In this document: positions 12,700 through 25,977 of the stretch, one piece after another | How the letters are laid out: each line of letters opens with the position of its first letter | Position numbering within the stretch: position 1 is the stretch's first letter | Source of the DNA: Fasciolopsis buskii | Lineage: Eukaryota > Platyhelminthes > Trematoda > Plagiorchiida > Fasciolidae | Direction of reading: 5' to 3' | Length of the DNA stretch: 64,000 nucleotides | Assembly (NCBI GenBank): GCA_008360955.1 | Contig: LUCM01010464.1 | Location: 333,298 to 397,297 of the forward strand | Made by a program: the position numbers and the translations under genes | The notes under the pieces: model-generated | What the model saw: only the letters and a program-made list of their open reading frames with translations | Told to the model about the DNA's origin: nothing | The model's database searches: none

Positions 12700-15594
12700 C
12701 GGACGTTTGGTTGCCAAGGTCAATCTTTATCAAAGCATTACTTGTTCAGTAGACCCGCGAATAGCATACAACCAGCTCGGTTTTCAGTGTCTCACTCTCC
12801 GTTTCTACGTCCATGTATCTGTCTGTCCTAGGGTGGAGGAAGGTCACGGGCGATGAGCGCGACGTTCGGACGTTTGAAGACTATTGACGTTAGTGGTGAA
12901 CAAGTTCTTGAGATCTCTACTCCATTAGTTCGATTTATACACGCGTACTGGGAGCTAAGGGCCCGAGATTCAGGGTATGTGCGTTCAGTGTGTGTTTGGA
13001 AGCCCGGTTGGAGTACTTGGGTATTCACACCGCCTATCTCGTGTCATTTGACTAGGGGCATAAATTTCGAGAGATAGATCTCGTTCAAATTTTATTTCGT
13101 TAATATAAAAGCCTGGCGTCTTGGGCAATTTACTAACTAAAGACGACTATTAGACAGTTAGTCGCTTAGTAATTCGGATAAGCCGGGAAATTCGCTTCAA
13201 CTATATTGTTTGTTTGCAATAGTAGCTCTGATGCCACTTGTCCCCTTTACGATTTTGAGTCCGGTAACGAAAGAGAACACAAACCATAATCTATTGAGAT
13301 GAAACCACTAGTGTATTAAACAAAACATCCTATTACCGCCGTTAGCAACAGTAAAAGCCCTGGATTTTGTTGCTGTATACTGTATAAGATTCAGTTAACA
13401 AATGTTACCGATTTTTTTCTTAGGATTTGGTCATGGGAACTGTTAAACTCGGAAAGGTTTCAAAGTTTCACGTCAGCATAATCCTTGGTTCCCAATAGCC
13501 CCGTGTTTTTAATTGGGTTTAAGTCTATGAAACCGTAACGGGAGAAATCTGTCCCCATCGTGTTTTTGTGACGACTCACGTACATAGGGAATATGCGTTA
13601 TCACGTCGGTAGGTTAATGGTTTGGTTTGTCGATTCCTACCACCAAGTTGTCTTCTTTTCTGAAAGTTTGCCCTCGGCACTCACTCTCCGAGTAGGATAT
13701 CTGGTCTGTGTGGCACTCGTAACGTTGTCCACGAGCAGGTTTTGTCGACCTTTATCAATAAAAGACGTAAATGTTTATAATTTCCACATTCCAGTGGTTT
13801 GGTTTTCTTTAAACTGACTGTTCCTGAACTGTAACTATGTCCTCCGGTCACGCGCCTAGATTACCTCCCATTCAAAACTACGCAAGCGAACATGAAACAA
13901 GGTGAATCCCAGAGCTTCCTTTGACGCACTATGCGAAGTCTCAACATCAAAGCGCAATTGTAACATATCAAACGTCTGAAAATCTGATCGACAAGCTCAT
14001 ATGAACATCCTGCGTCTGCTTATGGCGCTGGAATCGAATGTTGTGTGTAAAGGTAGTGGATAATGACCGGTCATATTCAATACTCTGGTGACAAATCAAT
14101 CCACCTGTGATGACATCGTACTGATTATGCCAATCGATAAGCTGAGCTATCAGTGTGTACCAACCATGGAAAACCAACAGAAGCAATTTGATTTCGATTA
14201 CTAAACGAATATATATATATATATATATATAAAATCTACTTGGTTTTTTTATTTGTTAGTTGGGACGGGTGGTAACAGATGACAAACGGAACCGATCGCA
14301 GACTTACTAGAGGGAATAAAAGCGGACATTTTTGTTTCATTTTCTGTTTTCCGAGACAGTGTGTACTCCGGAAACTCGAAAGCGAAGGGGCGTGTGTTTG
14401 TAGGTTTGAATGTTCATTTAAACAACTTCCATGCTAACCAAGGAGCAGGTTGAAGGCCGCGGAAAATGCAGTCGATTTACCGGCCAAACGAAATCGAAAT
14501 GTCCGCTAATTATTTCGTCTGCTGAAAGCTATTTTCGATACACCTTTACTCTTACGAAATGCATCACATGACGCAACATTTTTTCGAATCTGTCCGGGAA
14601 TCAATAGAATCCGGTACTAGGCATTCTCTTTTGTTAGAGTTGGTCACATCGCGATGCGAAATTCTCTTCATATTCATCCTATTGTTCAATCAGGTTTATT
14701 AATCGAATACTCCACTGCATGCATCAGGTGTGGTTTGGTCGACGCGGCCTGCCGATTCTGTTGAGGATTCCTTCACGAGAGTTCGAGTTTCGGGCTTGCC
14801 CTTTGAGAAAATTACTGTCCAAAATGATTTCACATGACAAAATTGATGTGGGATCAAATCATTTAGGCGATGCGTTTGGCAGCCGGTTTTACCTGAGATC
14901 CTAGATCCAACATCCGTCAAAGACAACGGACCGTGCAAACGTTGCTTAGCCTAATGGAGCAAAAATGTCTAGCTGTCGGAATTCTATGGAAACTGGTGGC
15001 TTCAGAATCGGAAGTTGCGTCTGTCTCGGGTAACATACAAAAATTGTCTAAGTTTCTACACGAAACCGGTGGGTCTGAAGTCGTGGGAAGCAAAAATGGA
15101 GCATCCACTCAAAGCACACAGCAACAGATCGGCCATTGGACTGAATAATTCAAGAAGTAGTTTTTATGACCGCGCGCGTCAGACGAGCACGATTGCAACT
15201 CCTCGGGAGGTGTCTCTCGATCTTCGGAGGTGGAAGTAGAATGGAACATTCGACTACCGAATAAAAGAAAAGCATCCGGTGAAAAACTTATTTTCGATCG
15301 ATCCTACACATTTTCAACTGTGTTCAATATCAGGGTTCGATGTGACCATGAAAGCAGTCTCACTTCTGAAAATGTTTTCAGTTGCTCTAAATGATTCGTC
15401 ATAAAGTAAACCATCGAAAAGTCACGAAGGAAATGCACAACTGTTCCAGATTTGTTATAAATCTTTTGTCGTGCTTGTCCACTGGACCGTAACTGAGATG
15501 TCAACCAGAGATAAACAAACAGAGCTTGAATATCATAACATCGGGACAACTCGACTGGTCTCTCAACACTTCAGTGAACTTCATCTTGTGACAA
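12700..15594. other. No recognisable gene
   Basis: Short open frames only. A TATAAAAG motif near 13,105 has no convincing gene downstream. An AT microsatellite interrupts the stretch at 14.2 kb. Confidence 0.4.
14209..14231. repeat. (AT)n microsatellite
   Basis: About eleven uninterrupted AT units. Confidence 0.95.
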
Positions 15595-15595
15595 A

Positions 15596-15665
15596 GAGCC
15601 TGTCCACCGAGAATGTTCTACTCACAATCGTCCACCATGGGTTCGGATCCCAGTTCAAGCCTGAT
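15596..15665 (+). mobile_element. Degraded tRNA-like block of the hammerhead SINE
   Basis: The plus strand has AGCCTGTCC, then ACTCACAATCGT and a box B-like GGGTTCGGATCCCAGTTC in the order of the tRNA-like block of the SINE family. Much of box A is deleted. It faces the minus-strand copy that starts about 90 bases downstream, so the two may be relics of a head-to-head pair. Confidence 0.5.
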
Positions 15666-15754
15666 GAATATGGACGGCTAGTGGTTCCTAAGAGGTGTGA
15701 TGTGAATTCCCAGATGATTCGGCATTAAGTGTCAACATCCAATTTATCAATGGA

Positions 15755-15925
15755 ATTCATGAAAGCACTGTCCAACTGCTTTATATGGCTTGTTATTACC
15801 CATCAGTAGTACAGAACTATCGCGTCGGAACCCGGACGCGAACCAGGGACGACCGATTGTCAGTCGAACGCCTTAGCCATTACGCTGGCCAGGCTTATTC
15901 CGAACGGTATATCGAACATCAACCC
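15755..15925 (-). mobile_element. Hammerhead-bearing SINE, decayed copy
   Basis: On the minus strand the box A segment (AGCGTAATGGCTAAGGCG), box B region and the ribozyme region are recognisable. The ribozyme keeps CTGATGG and the stem I partner CAGTGC, but the stem II and GAAA strands have decayed. No leader is preserved. Confidence 0.65.
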
Positions 15926-15929
15926 TGCT

Positions 15930-18170
15930 GACGATTCCTAATGAGAATCAGTGGCAAGCTGGATGTTGAGATTGCATGGCAAGTCATTCGAGAAAATCAA
16001 ATCCAAACTCAATAGAACAGCAAGGATGCCTAAGCGGGCTGTGAATCGCAGTGAAAACTGAATTTTGCAAAATCTGACATTTAGTTAACCTGGAATTGCA
16101 CGGAGTATTTTCGGGAATCAGAAGGGCTAAGTGAACCCTAAAGAAGATGCCTCACACAAACACTTATGATGAATTTCGTGTGCACATTTCAGTGACATTG
16201 CACTCCTTTCGGTGAAGCCAAACAGAAGTTAGAAATAACACTAAATTTAGGATAGAAACATCGGGGTGCAATCCACCCAAGCATTTCCTAAAAATTGGCA
16301 AGCAATTAAAGTCACCAAGATGCCAAACCGCTAACGTCGAACAAGTGATTTGGATTTGGCATGAATTCCCTGTGCCCGATAAAGCCATGCAGCCGTCATC
16401 AGTGGGATTTACAAAGGAGCTAATAAGTTCTCGCTGTTCTGAATACTGTTTCCATGGTTACATTAAAAATTCAAGATTGGAGAGCAAAAAACTGAGTCCA
16501 GATATTCCTACTCATGCTTGCACAGTTTGCTGGCTGCTCTCTGGGTTGAAATTCGATGTTTCACAATTGGTTGGTTATGGTATGATGCGGTGGGATGGGA
16601 TGGGGTGATGTATCTTAGTCACTGCCTAATGCTGCGTGATTTGCATGCTCTGAAGGCAGTTCGTTCGCGGGTTTAGTCAGCTTCATGCATTTGAGAAGAG
16701 ACTTTTCCGAGCAAACATTTTCTTGCACTACTTAACTTATTTCCCGCAACTAGTCTACCAGAGTTTCGTGTGGGCATGCATTCAGGCCCGGGAGATCAGA
16801 TATCGGACCCGGTTTCTCTACTAGCGTAATGAAACAAAGCTGTGGAAATTTGTATATTGACCATTATGTGTCTTTGTTTTTTACAATTTCTACCCATATT
16901 ATCATTTGGTCAATGAATGGTAATCGACAAAGACAAATGTTGGCTCTCTGACGTCGGATTTTTAACCTAGTGGATAGTGGCTCTGTGGCCGCAAGTGTCA
17001 GTTCGAAGTTGGTGACTAATCTGGTAAACGCAGGTCTTAATCTCAACGCGTAATCTTTTCTCCGCTGCTCTACTCCGTTGTGGATGTATCGGAGTGCTTT
17101 CAGTCCCATACCAATGGTTTTCTGATCTTTCTCAAACATGACTGAATTGCTAGGAGAAATTGTTTGATTTGCATTTTACGCTCATTTGTACGTCCTTTAT
17201 GAAGAGCCGATGCCGTGTCATACTCTGGGAATAGGGACACGGTAGTCATGATAAGTATATGGGGATTGATGACGTTTCATTTTAGCATTTCGGTTCATGA
17301 GGAATGAAATCTCCTTTCTTCTAGTACAGTGTGTTCATCGAATATTGAAAATAGGTGGCTGCACGATGAAAACTTCTTCCCGATATGGCCATCACTGTCA
17401 TTTACTTACGTAGCATTGGACAGAAGAAATCTTGATATCTAACTGTAAACAGTTTACGAAGATTGAGTAAGTGTACAACATAATTCTGGTGCAATGATAA
17501 CGTGCTGTGCACTATCAGTCCTGGCCGTCTTGATGTGAACTAAGCCTGGATAGAAAATTGGCTACTAAAGTCAGTTTTTAAAACCATTAACCTTACACCA
17601 ACGTGCTACAGCTTTGATTCTCACTACACAGCATCCTTAAACCAAAAAGGAAAAGGAGAACGATGGGTAGTGAAGTAATAACCTCACAACTGTATGGAAG
17701 AGGATAAATCTCGAATAATAGAACATCAATGACCACGACATCGAGCTGTATCATCTGCTGTCTCCGCACATCTCATGGGAGCCCCTCGTGGACCCCGAAC
17801 CGGTAGTTGAATTGCATCTACAAGAGACAGCCCATCCGGTGAAAGTTTCACACCTTTTCTATGTCATCTTCTGGTTACGTCAACCTATTACCTGCTTCGA
17901 CGGGCAGTATGCAAAGAGAGAGACACTTGTTCTGTGCACGGGCGCAAAACATGATCCAAATGTCTTAACTTAATCTGATTCAGTGCCTGTTCTAATGTTT
18001 GGACCCTAAGATCAATCATAACTCAGTCAGACTACACGTTATTGATGGGCCAATTAATCGACAAAATTTGAACTCACACTTCAAATGCCATGAAGTTTCG
18101 CAACGATATAGCAGTTAAGAACACAAAAGTTCCTTTGTTTAAATTGTACTGCTGTTCCATTTTTTACTTT
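15930..18170. other. No recognisable gene
   Basis: No ORF with a recognisable domain. At 15,924-15,946 the plus strand holds CTGACGATTCCTAATGAG, which resembles a ribozyme-SINE core, but no further family sequence follows. A G-rich TGGGATGGGATGGGG run occurs near 16,590. Confidence 0.4.
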
Positions 18171-18173
18171 AGG

Positions 18174-18230
18174 TGGATATGCACTGCTCATGATTCCTAA
18201 CAAGCATGAAACAGCTCTACACTGCTTCCA
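18174..18230 (+). ncRNA. Hammerhead ribozyme, type I, degenerate (first of tandem)
   Basis: The outer stem I strand TGGA pairs with TCCA. The inner strand is GCACTG opposite CACTGC, where two compensating-strand bases have changed. The core reads CTCATGA with G5 replaced by C. GAAAC is intact, and the stem II strand AGGA has become AGCA. Cleavage would fall between 18,219 and 18,220 in an active version. Confidence 0.7.
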
Positions 18231-18569
18231 TGCTCTCCTAATCGCCAGTTGAGCAATCATATCACATGGTGAATTATTTCATGAAAACATTCAATCTCCT
18301 ACTACTAAAATGTATCAAGTAATCAAGCAAGCTGTGTAGGTCATATCCAAAGCCTTCGTCGTACTTAGGCTACCTGCACAGAAGTCATCTATGAGTAGGG
18401 GTCGATCGCTGTGAGTCAGTGGCCGGTAGCCGTTCAAATCAGTGACGGATGGGTGCAGCATCATATGGTGAATTTGAACAAACTGTTCAGAGCCTGTCCG
18501 GTAGCGTAATGGCTAAGACGCTCGACTCAAATTCGTTCGTACCGGGTTCGCGTCCCAGTTCGTGCGCGG

Positions 18570-18626
18570 TAGATATCCACTGCTGATAATTTTTAACAAG
18601 GACGAAACAGCTGTACAGTGCTTTCA
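18570..18626 (+). ncRNA. Hammerhead ribozyme, type I, degenerate (second of tandem)
   Basis: This copy keeps GGACGAAAC, that is C at position 11.1, where nearly all other copies read GGATGAAAC. That suggests the others lost C at a CpG. Its own core reads CTGATAA (G8 to A) and its stem II 5' strand is a T run, so it should be inactive. Stem III palindrome ACAGCTGT and strand CAGTG are intact. Confidence 0.75.
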
Positions 18627-18689
18627 TGGTTTCTTTATGGTTAGTTGGGCGATGACATCACATGGTGAATTATTTCATTTCTTAACACT

Positions 18690-19250
18690 GACAAACTGGT
18701 CCATCTTATTGACGGACTGAGAACAGCTCGGACGAATCCCGTGCTCCAGGGAGCGGAAACCATACCAGAACAGATGTAGCAAAATTTACTTTAATGAAGC
18801 ATTTTAACAGCAAATGAAGTTAGCCAGTTGCCGTTTCCAATGGGTAAAAGTCCACGTCATGATAAATATGATTTTATTGTTTCCCAGTTGATTACGAATT
18901 TGAAATTTTTACTTGTTACCTTAAATTTTACTGTTTTGCGACACCTATGAAGTGGTCGTGAAATCCGGGAAGCCAAGTGGAATGGGCAATACATCAATTT
19001 TCACATCTTAGTACCTCCTAATGTGAAGAGGAATTCAATTAGGTATCTCATAACCAGAACAAAAAGAATATGCACAGAAGATACTTTTGAAGTTGAACTG
19101 CAAACGGTAAGAAGATAAGATATTGGAGACGGAAAATAAGTTCCCGGAAGGGCAACAATAGAGAGAAAGCCAGTATACATGTCTCCGTCATTCAAAGGTG
19201 ACGCGCTACCAGCGGTAGCACGACGAACACTGACTAACGCTATCAATAAG
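18690..19250. other. No recognisable gene
   Basis: AT-rich sequence without domain-bearing ORFs, between the SINE tandem and a Penelope endonuclease relic. Confidence 0.4.
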
Positions 19251-19254
19251 AAAT

Positions 19255-19640
19255 TTTACGCAACTAAGCTTCGAATTATGTTCAAATCTCATCCCGATGG
19301 TGTCATTACGGTTGAAAGACAAAGTTCATGATTCTGCAGCCTCGGTTTATGCTTATTCATTGAACTGTCCCTGTGGGACAATGTACATTGGCCGCACGAC
19401 CAGGCGCTTGTTTAAACGCGTCCATTAGCACCACCCTGCATGGTTTGGCACTGGAACAGTTAAGTCACTTAATAGCGCAGTCGCTTCACATCTAGCACAG
19501 ACTAATCACACCGTGAATGTGATGCAAGCATTCCGGACCCCGTATAAGTTCAGAGGTCAACAATCCAGGTTTTCAAAGTGTCGCCTCTTGGGCACTGAGG
19601 CAGCTGTCGTGATCCGTCTTCACAATCCTCCACTATAAGT
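19255..19640 (+). pseudogene. Penelope-like element, GIY-YIG endonuclease relic
   Basis: The translation includes KLKDKVHDSAASVYAYSLNC, CGTMYIGRTTRRLFKRVH, then HLAQTNHTVNVMQAF and a final LLGTEAAVVIRLHNPPL. This is the order of the GIY-YIG nuclease domain at the C-terminus of Penelope-like retroelements: a VY strand, Cys-x-Cys, YIGRT, an arginine helix, H, and the E-A-x-x-I helix before the P-L ending. One in-frame stop follows RVH, where EH is expected. No reverse transcriptase is present upstream, so this is a 5'-truncated copy. Confidence 0.75.
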
Positions 19641-19862
19641 TCAAAAACAATTTGTGGTTGCACTCAACTCTCCTGGCCCCCCTCCATCCGAATGCAAACC
19701 CTAGACAACAAAACAATTAACACAACACGTTCTTGTGTACTCAGTTTATGCATGTACCACCACAAATCCCTTCCACACCCATATTTTTATCGGACTAATC
19801 CAATCTCTGCAAAGGAAGAGTTTTCCAAATATATATAGTGATGCAATGGCATGAGTAAGAAC

Positions 19863-20236
19863 TACTGAAAAAGAGCCCGTTCGCCAACTTGTTTTCTCCA
19901 ATCCGGATTTCTTTTATCGTTACGAGACTCGACCTCTCCGTGCAGAGGAGACCCGGTGACGTTTAGTGTTTGATCATCCGTATCTCCGAAGCATTTTTCG
20001 AATCTTGTGTGAATATCGCGCGACCACTGCTGAGGTGTGTCATCGTGTGTTCGATGGAAGCGACTGTCCTCTGACTGAGATAATCGCTGTACATCATCTT
20101 CAGGAGTGTTTGATGAAGCTGAAGGAAGCAAATTAGCTAGTTCGGCTATGAGTTTACCTAGAAGCATGAAGAATTTGGCTTCAGTGTTTGCCTTGGCTAG
20201 TGCTTCCTGCCGGCGTGGTCGAGGCTCCAGAGCTGA
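19863..20236 (-). CDS. Candidate exon, unknown protein
   Basis: On the minus strand an open frame of about 120 codons runs to the stop at 19,862, starting after a possible acceptor ending ATAACAATCCTCAG. The peptide (for example RRQEALAKANTEAKFFMLLG and later PEDDVQRLSQSEDSRF) is rich in charged and polar residues and free of cysteine-rich nonsense runs, unlike most chance frames here. A methionine inside it at 20,165-20,167 could be a start. I recognise no domain, and no partner exons could be identified. It may equally be a chance frame. Confidence 0.25.
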
Positions 20237-20239
20237 GGA

Positions 20240-23200
20240 TTGTTATCGATTGGAAACACTGAGAGATATAGTTCAGAACTAAAGCCAGTGGCGTGAATGT
20301 TCTATGGCCTGTCTACGGAACTCGTGAAACGTAAAAAATACTTGGAAAAGTACGAGAGAAATCACAAAGTCTGAACAGCGAAAATACAAGAAAAAATAAT
20401 CTGCTGTCTCGCTATTTATCATTTTCTTCCTATGTATTCATTTTCTGCATTTTTCCATTTATTGTCCTTGCTTTGGCATCGACTTTGTTTTCAAGCCGTT
20501 GTAAGGTATATATGCCGTTCACCTGCAGAATCGTATGAATTCGAAAGTGGTATATACATCAGAACAAGGAAATCCAAGATGTCCTTTTTTCAGGCATGTG
20601 ACAGGTTATGTTCACATTCATCAGCGATCACATACATCTTCTAAAAATGTTGAATTTCAGGCGGGAGAATCCCTAATACTCTTCAAGCATTCCACCCTTG
20701 TTGTCTGAACAGACTATATCAAAACGTCTTCTGTTCTATGGCAACCATGCACAATGTGTACCTACTTGCAACCGGGGACGATGAAATTCACGCGGACTCC
20801 CGAAGCAAAACAACTATTGTGAGTGCTTCGAATATTTCTCGCCTGGAAAACAATCTCAGAAGGGATCCTATGCAGTTTACCTAAGCTAGCTTCGTCGGAA
20901 TCAGAAATGGTCTGCATGACCTCCCATTAGCACCGTCAACGAACACAACACCGACGATTTCGCTGATACTGCATTGGTAAAATTGTTCGTATGTCCCTAA
21001 GAATATATTTCCTCTCAACGGAAAGCAGAATGCACTTCTGCGCACCGCCCGTGAAATCCGAAAAACGCATGCCAGTAGTGCAGATTCTGTTGCAATAGAA
21101 GTCACAAATTGTTTCAACCGATCTCTATGGGCAGGAAAAAATCTGTCTTTAATTAAAAACCCATCACTGCACTCAACGGAAAGGCTGCGTCACTGCATAA
21201 ACTTTATCGTTTAAATACTCTCCACCACATTTTTTGAGGTTCACTATGCCGGGTACTACAAAAGGTCCTTTCTTGAAACTGCTTCGGTAAATTCATTTTC
21301 CGTCCAACATGGCCACACCTCTGCTACTCACAAATGCAAGCATGCAAATAAAATTTATTCCACCATTTTAACGTTATCTCTTTGGTATCAAAGTCGCTAT
21401 TTCATACCACACTTAACTCGGTTCAGATATTAAAATATTTTATATATGTATTATATTAAAATATTGCTGACTAAGGGCTACATCTATCATGATGCACTGT
21501 ACTATTCAGGCCTCTTCGCCCTGGTGCGATCTACGCAAATCGAAAAATGATTAAATTAGGAAGCTTATGGAACCAAACTTAATTTCATTTTTGACCTGGT
21601 AAGGAAATAAAGCATCTTGAGGATGGCGATTTGTTAGCTAGACCCATAATCATCTGTTTCTATCGAAATATACTGATGTCCACATATTTACCCTGTTTGC
21701 TTTCGAATATCATCATCGATGGGTAACCATCGCCATCCGAGATAATTCTGATCTATATTTTATCTACTGATAACTTCAAAAGTAGGCAAGTAGTTCTTCA
21801 GACAAATATGAATGTCGATGTGCCCCCTAAGACCGCTGGCAAATATCACCGGCGTGCACTCTGAGAAGGAAGGTAGAACAGGCAAATTTGTCAGCGCAAT
21901 AATAATGCCTGTATAACAATATATGAACGCCTCCCCCACTCTTCTGGGGTAGACTGATCGTCCTATTCAGATTGTTCACTTGAATAAAAACTTGAGGCCA
22001 ACCACGTTTTCGGAGATGTATTCACGGTTAGACCACTGCTGCTATCAAACAACGCACTCCTCACCGCTTATTTACTGCTAGTCAAACTTCTGGGTCCTTT
22101 TGGTCTGCCGACTGTCAGATAGGCAGAAATTATTGTGGATTAGCGTTGATAACTTCTTTTGTTCCTCCTCAGTATTGCCGACAAATATCAATTCGTAAGG
22201 CAAGCCCGCAAACACAAGGATCAGGTCGCTTATAGAACTTCTTATCATCAGTGCCTAATAATCCAGTCAGTTGCTGCCTGAGTTGCTTCATCATACGACC
22301 GGTTGATTAGCACTATCCGTGCGAAATCAGTGACCCTGTAACCGGTATTTCCACAGGTCACGGCCTTGATTCAAGCCGCGCGACTCAAATGGGCAAACGG
22401 TTACGAAATTCGGACCCCGCGGAGCCAACGAATCAGTCCTGCAACACATCCATTGGCAAGCTGTTTACATTTATCCTCTTATATAACTCTCTATGTGTGT
22501 ATTTCATTGTCAAGATAATTAGTACGGAACAGATCACTGTTTGTCATCCATTTTCCATATATTTGCACTCCATTCTTCACAAAATCCCAGTGCACTATGG
22601 ATGGATCGTGTGCTAATTTTTTCTCTCCATTATTTCGTGTTTTAGTAGCCATTATTTGTGCTAGGAATATGATCAATCATGTGACCCTCAAACCATACTT
22701 TAAATTCACTAATCGCCCTTGTGATTCACAAGTAGATTTCTTGGAATTCAAATTTGTTTCAGGTACCAACATATTTCAACTATTCTCATTTAACAACCAC
22801 ACAATCTTTCCGCGATGGAAATCATGGCCAATTCTTGTTCGAATAAAAGCAGTTCAGCTGATGAGCGGAGCGTTTGAAAATTTACGTTCCAACAACACGA
22901 CAGTGAAGTCAGCGTAAGTTGGTGACCACTAAGTCAGTCTAAGACCAACTCACACGCAGCGACACCGTACCGCTTGCTCCAATCGATAAGGGAGAAAACT
23001 TGCTAATAGTGATGAACCAAACTGGTTAGCAGAATGATTGGTTAGTGAATGATTATTTTAGAAGGCTAATATAAACGACTCAATTTTGACCAATAAAGGC
23101 TGTTCACACTAGAGTCCGCAGGAATGTCAGATAGAAGCGATCGTCGACTGACGAGCCGAAGCCAAAATAAACGCCCCGGGTCCCTTTTATGCGCTCCCCA

Positions 23201-25930
23201 GAACAACGAAGTTGGTCATTTTAGGGCCACGAATACCATCGCAGGCCTAAATGATGTCTGAAAAAATGGATTACACAAGTATGGTATGGGAATCTATTGA
23301 TCGCGATCTTTGTTCCAACAGGCCGCTGGTGACAACCATAAACTCGTTGCCTAAAACCAGAAGCATATCAGATTCCGATTAGTTAGACCAGTGAACTTTT
23401 AGACGAGTCCAAAAGGAAATGAATGACAATACGCAATGGGACCAAATCACTTAGGTAAGTTTGTTGTTATGGTAGGTGTATTATCACATGTATGATGTCA
23501 AACAGAGCAGTTGGATGCATCAGTAAAGTGTACCTGTGACTCGCAAACACCATCGCTGAATGTAGACATTCTTGTTAGTTGTCTTAAGGCCATGTGACTA
23601 GATATTGCATCCAAGACTCTAGACGACTTGTCAAGAGCGGAATCAAAGGGTTAGCTCGTCAGATGACACCAAATTGTTTGTTGAGTGGAATGTTTGGCTG
23701 GCAACAGGCAATGTGTGTCTACAAATGTTTAGTTCTCTTCCAGCCACAACGCGGACTGTCGAGATTCTTTTGTGGATTATCTTCTTTGCTTACACGTACA
23801 CATGAAATGAATGATTGAAATGTCACCGGCTTCCGCATATTGCGTCAACGACTGAGTGAGAATGGTGACTTTCATATGAAATCATCTCGGCCCTGATTTC
23901 AGGCTGGTGAACCTCATCCTTCACGTTTTTGTTGTGAGGTGGAACCCCATTCATGCAGCTAGCGTAGTGCAAATCTTACTGTGCGAATCAAGAAAAATCA
24001 ATTAGCTGGTCTCGGAGAGTATCGGATAATCAGTTTACGACAAATGTCCAAGTCATTTCTAAAGCAGTCGATATATTTGTTCTGGAGATTCGAATAGCCC
24101 TATAGTTTTATTCGATTTGATATAGTCGTCATGGCCGTCTGTCGTTGGCTCTTAATTTTTCGAAAAGTGGTCAAACTACGTTATTCCTTATCCATTGTTT
24201 TGTCACCCCCATATCGACCGATGTCATTCTTCTGGCCGTCACTTGAAAAAATGGCACTCATGGATCAGTTGGCTAACAAGCGCGGATTACATGTTCCGAC
24301 GGGCAAACGATGGCTTAATTGTCTACTTTTGTACTATGATTTTTGTCAGAGTTCATGCCTGTGTAGGCATGCTGGAAAGAAATCACGCAATATTTGCTTC
24401 GTTGTCCGAATCAAATAGAGTAGATTGAGTCAGTGAAGGTCGTATCTGGATGCTGGAAAGTGACGGTCAAATAAGTGAATTTCGAATACGTCAGCCACTG
24501 ACAGCTGTCTGGAGTGTCAAATTTCTAAGTGATAACCGCGTTTTTTGTTTGTCTGGACTTTAAATACAGAAGTGTATCTTGCTTAATCTCGCATCAATCA
24601 CGTGGATCGTAGGCATGACAAAAATGAAAAGTAAACATAAGTTATCAACCTTGAAACCAGTGTCTGAAACGATAAAAGTTGTTCTTTTCTCGTTTTCCAT
24701 AATCAGCAATGCATCCTTACTAGGCTATAATCAAGGTGTTCAACCACAAATAACAACCATTCATCTAACCTATCGATTCCAGTTGGGGCATGGTGGTTAG
24801 GCATAGCACAAGATTTCTAACAAGCCCGAACGAAATTGCTGTGTAGTCCCTCCAGAAATTTTAACTTGGAACCGCCGACTAATAGTCCACGATAATTCAA
24901 TCTGTGTAACAACCGGCGTTGGTTAGACAAATAAGATCGTTGCCTGGACGCAGGTTGGATTCAGACCACTGCCGGTCAACTCCCCCACTTAGCAGCCTCC
25001 TGTTGACCACATCCCATCTACCAGAAAATAGAATTCACTGTAGTTTTCTCAACAAAGAAAAAGGTGATGAGATGAAATAGTGAATGACTAAATATACCCC
25101 TGAGGGTATGCTGAGAGTTATCGTGATCTAGGGCATCCTAACAGGTGATTCACTGCATATCGTGGGTTCCGACTACGTTCCATCAACAAGATTTCTCTAT
25201 TACCATCAAATGGAGGACTGGTTTGGTCAAGTTTTCGTATCTTGCCACCAAATTAACGGCTAATCAGTTCCGTTCGACTTTTAATCTGTTGTTAACTCTT
25301 GAATTATGAATATACAAGGCGGTGGATTCCATGCACTTGCGAAGTCTGACTGAATGAATAACAATATTCGTACAAGACACGTTCAAAGTTGAATTAGTTT
25401 CATAACGATAAGGAGTGAATCCCTTCAAGGAATTCTAACAAACGCTTATTCCAACTCTCCAGACTTGGCGAGCGGAACAGTATGAATTCAGTTTGTAAAA
25501 ATTCTTGGTTTTTTTACAAACCGGGGTTAGTGTGCATCGAAGTAACCTCGGCAACGCGAGCACCAAATCAGGACTGGTAACAGTAAAGTGCTGCCCGAGA
25601 ATGGGTATATTCGATCTAATTTGTAATATAAATGTTTTGTGATCGTCTATATGAGTTGCTGTACTTGTTCGTTTGACATCGTGGCATATAACACAGCCCT
25701 GTTCGTCTAGCTCAGCAGTGGTTATTTGTTCCTGAATTAGACAGAGACGGGATGGATAACGCTCCATACTACTTGCAATTCTGAGCGGAAGCGATCAGGC
25801 GAGCAACATCCTGGCTTGTCGACTTGATGGTTGCGTTTTCGAATCCAGGTAATGCTGGTCAAGTTCACCAATTGGCAGCGTTTTGTTGGATCCAAGCCTA
25901 TCCTCAAATAAGCATACATTGTATTTTCAT
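20240..25930. other. Long stretch without recognised gene
   Basis: No family-bearing ORF on either strand and none of the window's transposon families. Candidate frames at 20,740-21,120 and 24,131-24,428 are partly open on the plus strand but match nothing I know. An AT-rich run lies near 21,430-21,470. Confidence 0.35.
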
Positions 25931-25977
25931 TACTAAATATATATATTTATGTATATATAGAATCAGGAAGTAGTATC

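Larger units (their letters stand above)
18172..18678 (+). mobile_element. Hammerhead SINE, ribozyme-to-ribozyme tandem (about 1.3 units)
   Basis: The array starts exactly at the outer strand of a hammerhead (18,174) and runs through ribozyme 1, tail, a complete leader (about 18,305-18,490), a tRNA-like block (18,491-18,566, box A AGCGTAATGGCTAAGACG, box B GGTTCGCGTCC), ribozyme 2 and a second tail. The predicted cleavage positions are 18,219/18,220 and 18,615/18,616, so one monomer is 396 nt. Having two ribozymes flanking one complete unit is how retrozyme and satellite-like transcripts are processed into monomers. Both cores carry one substitution (CTCATGA and CTGATAA), so the locus is probably no longer self-cleaving. 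It ends without a poly-A tail. Confidence 0.85.

Noticed and set aside
22857..22885. CTGATGAGCGGAGCG followed by GAAAA as a hammerhead
   Set aside because: No stem II can form between the two core strands and stem I has no partner.
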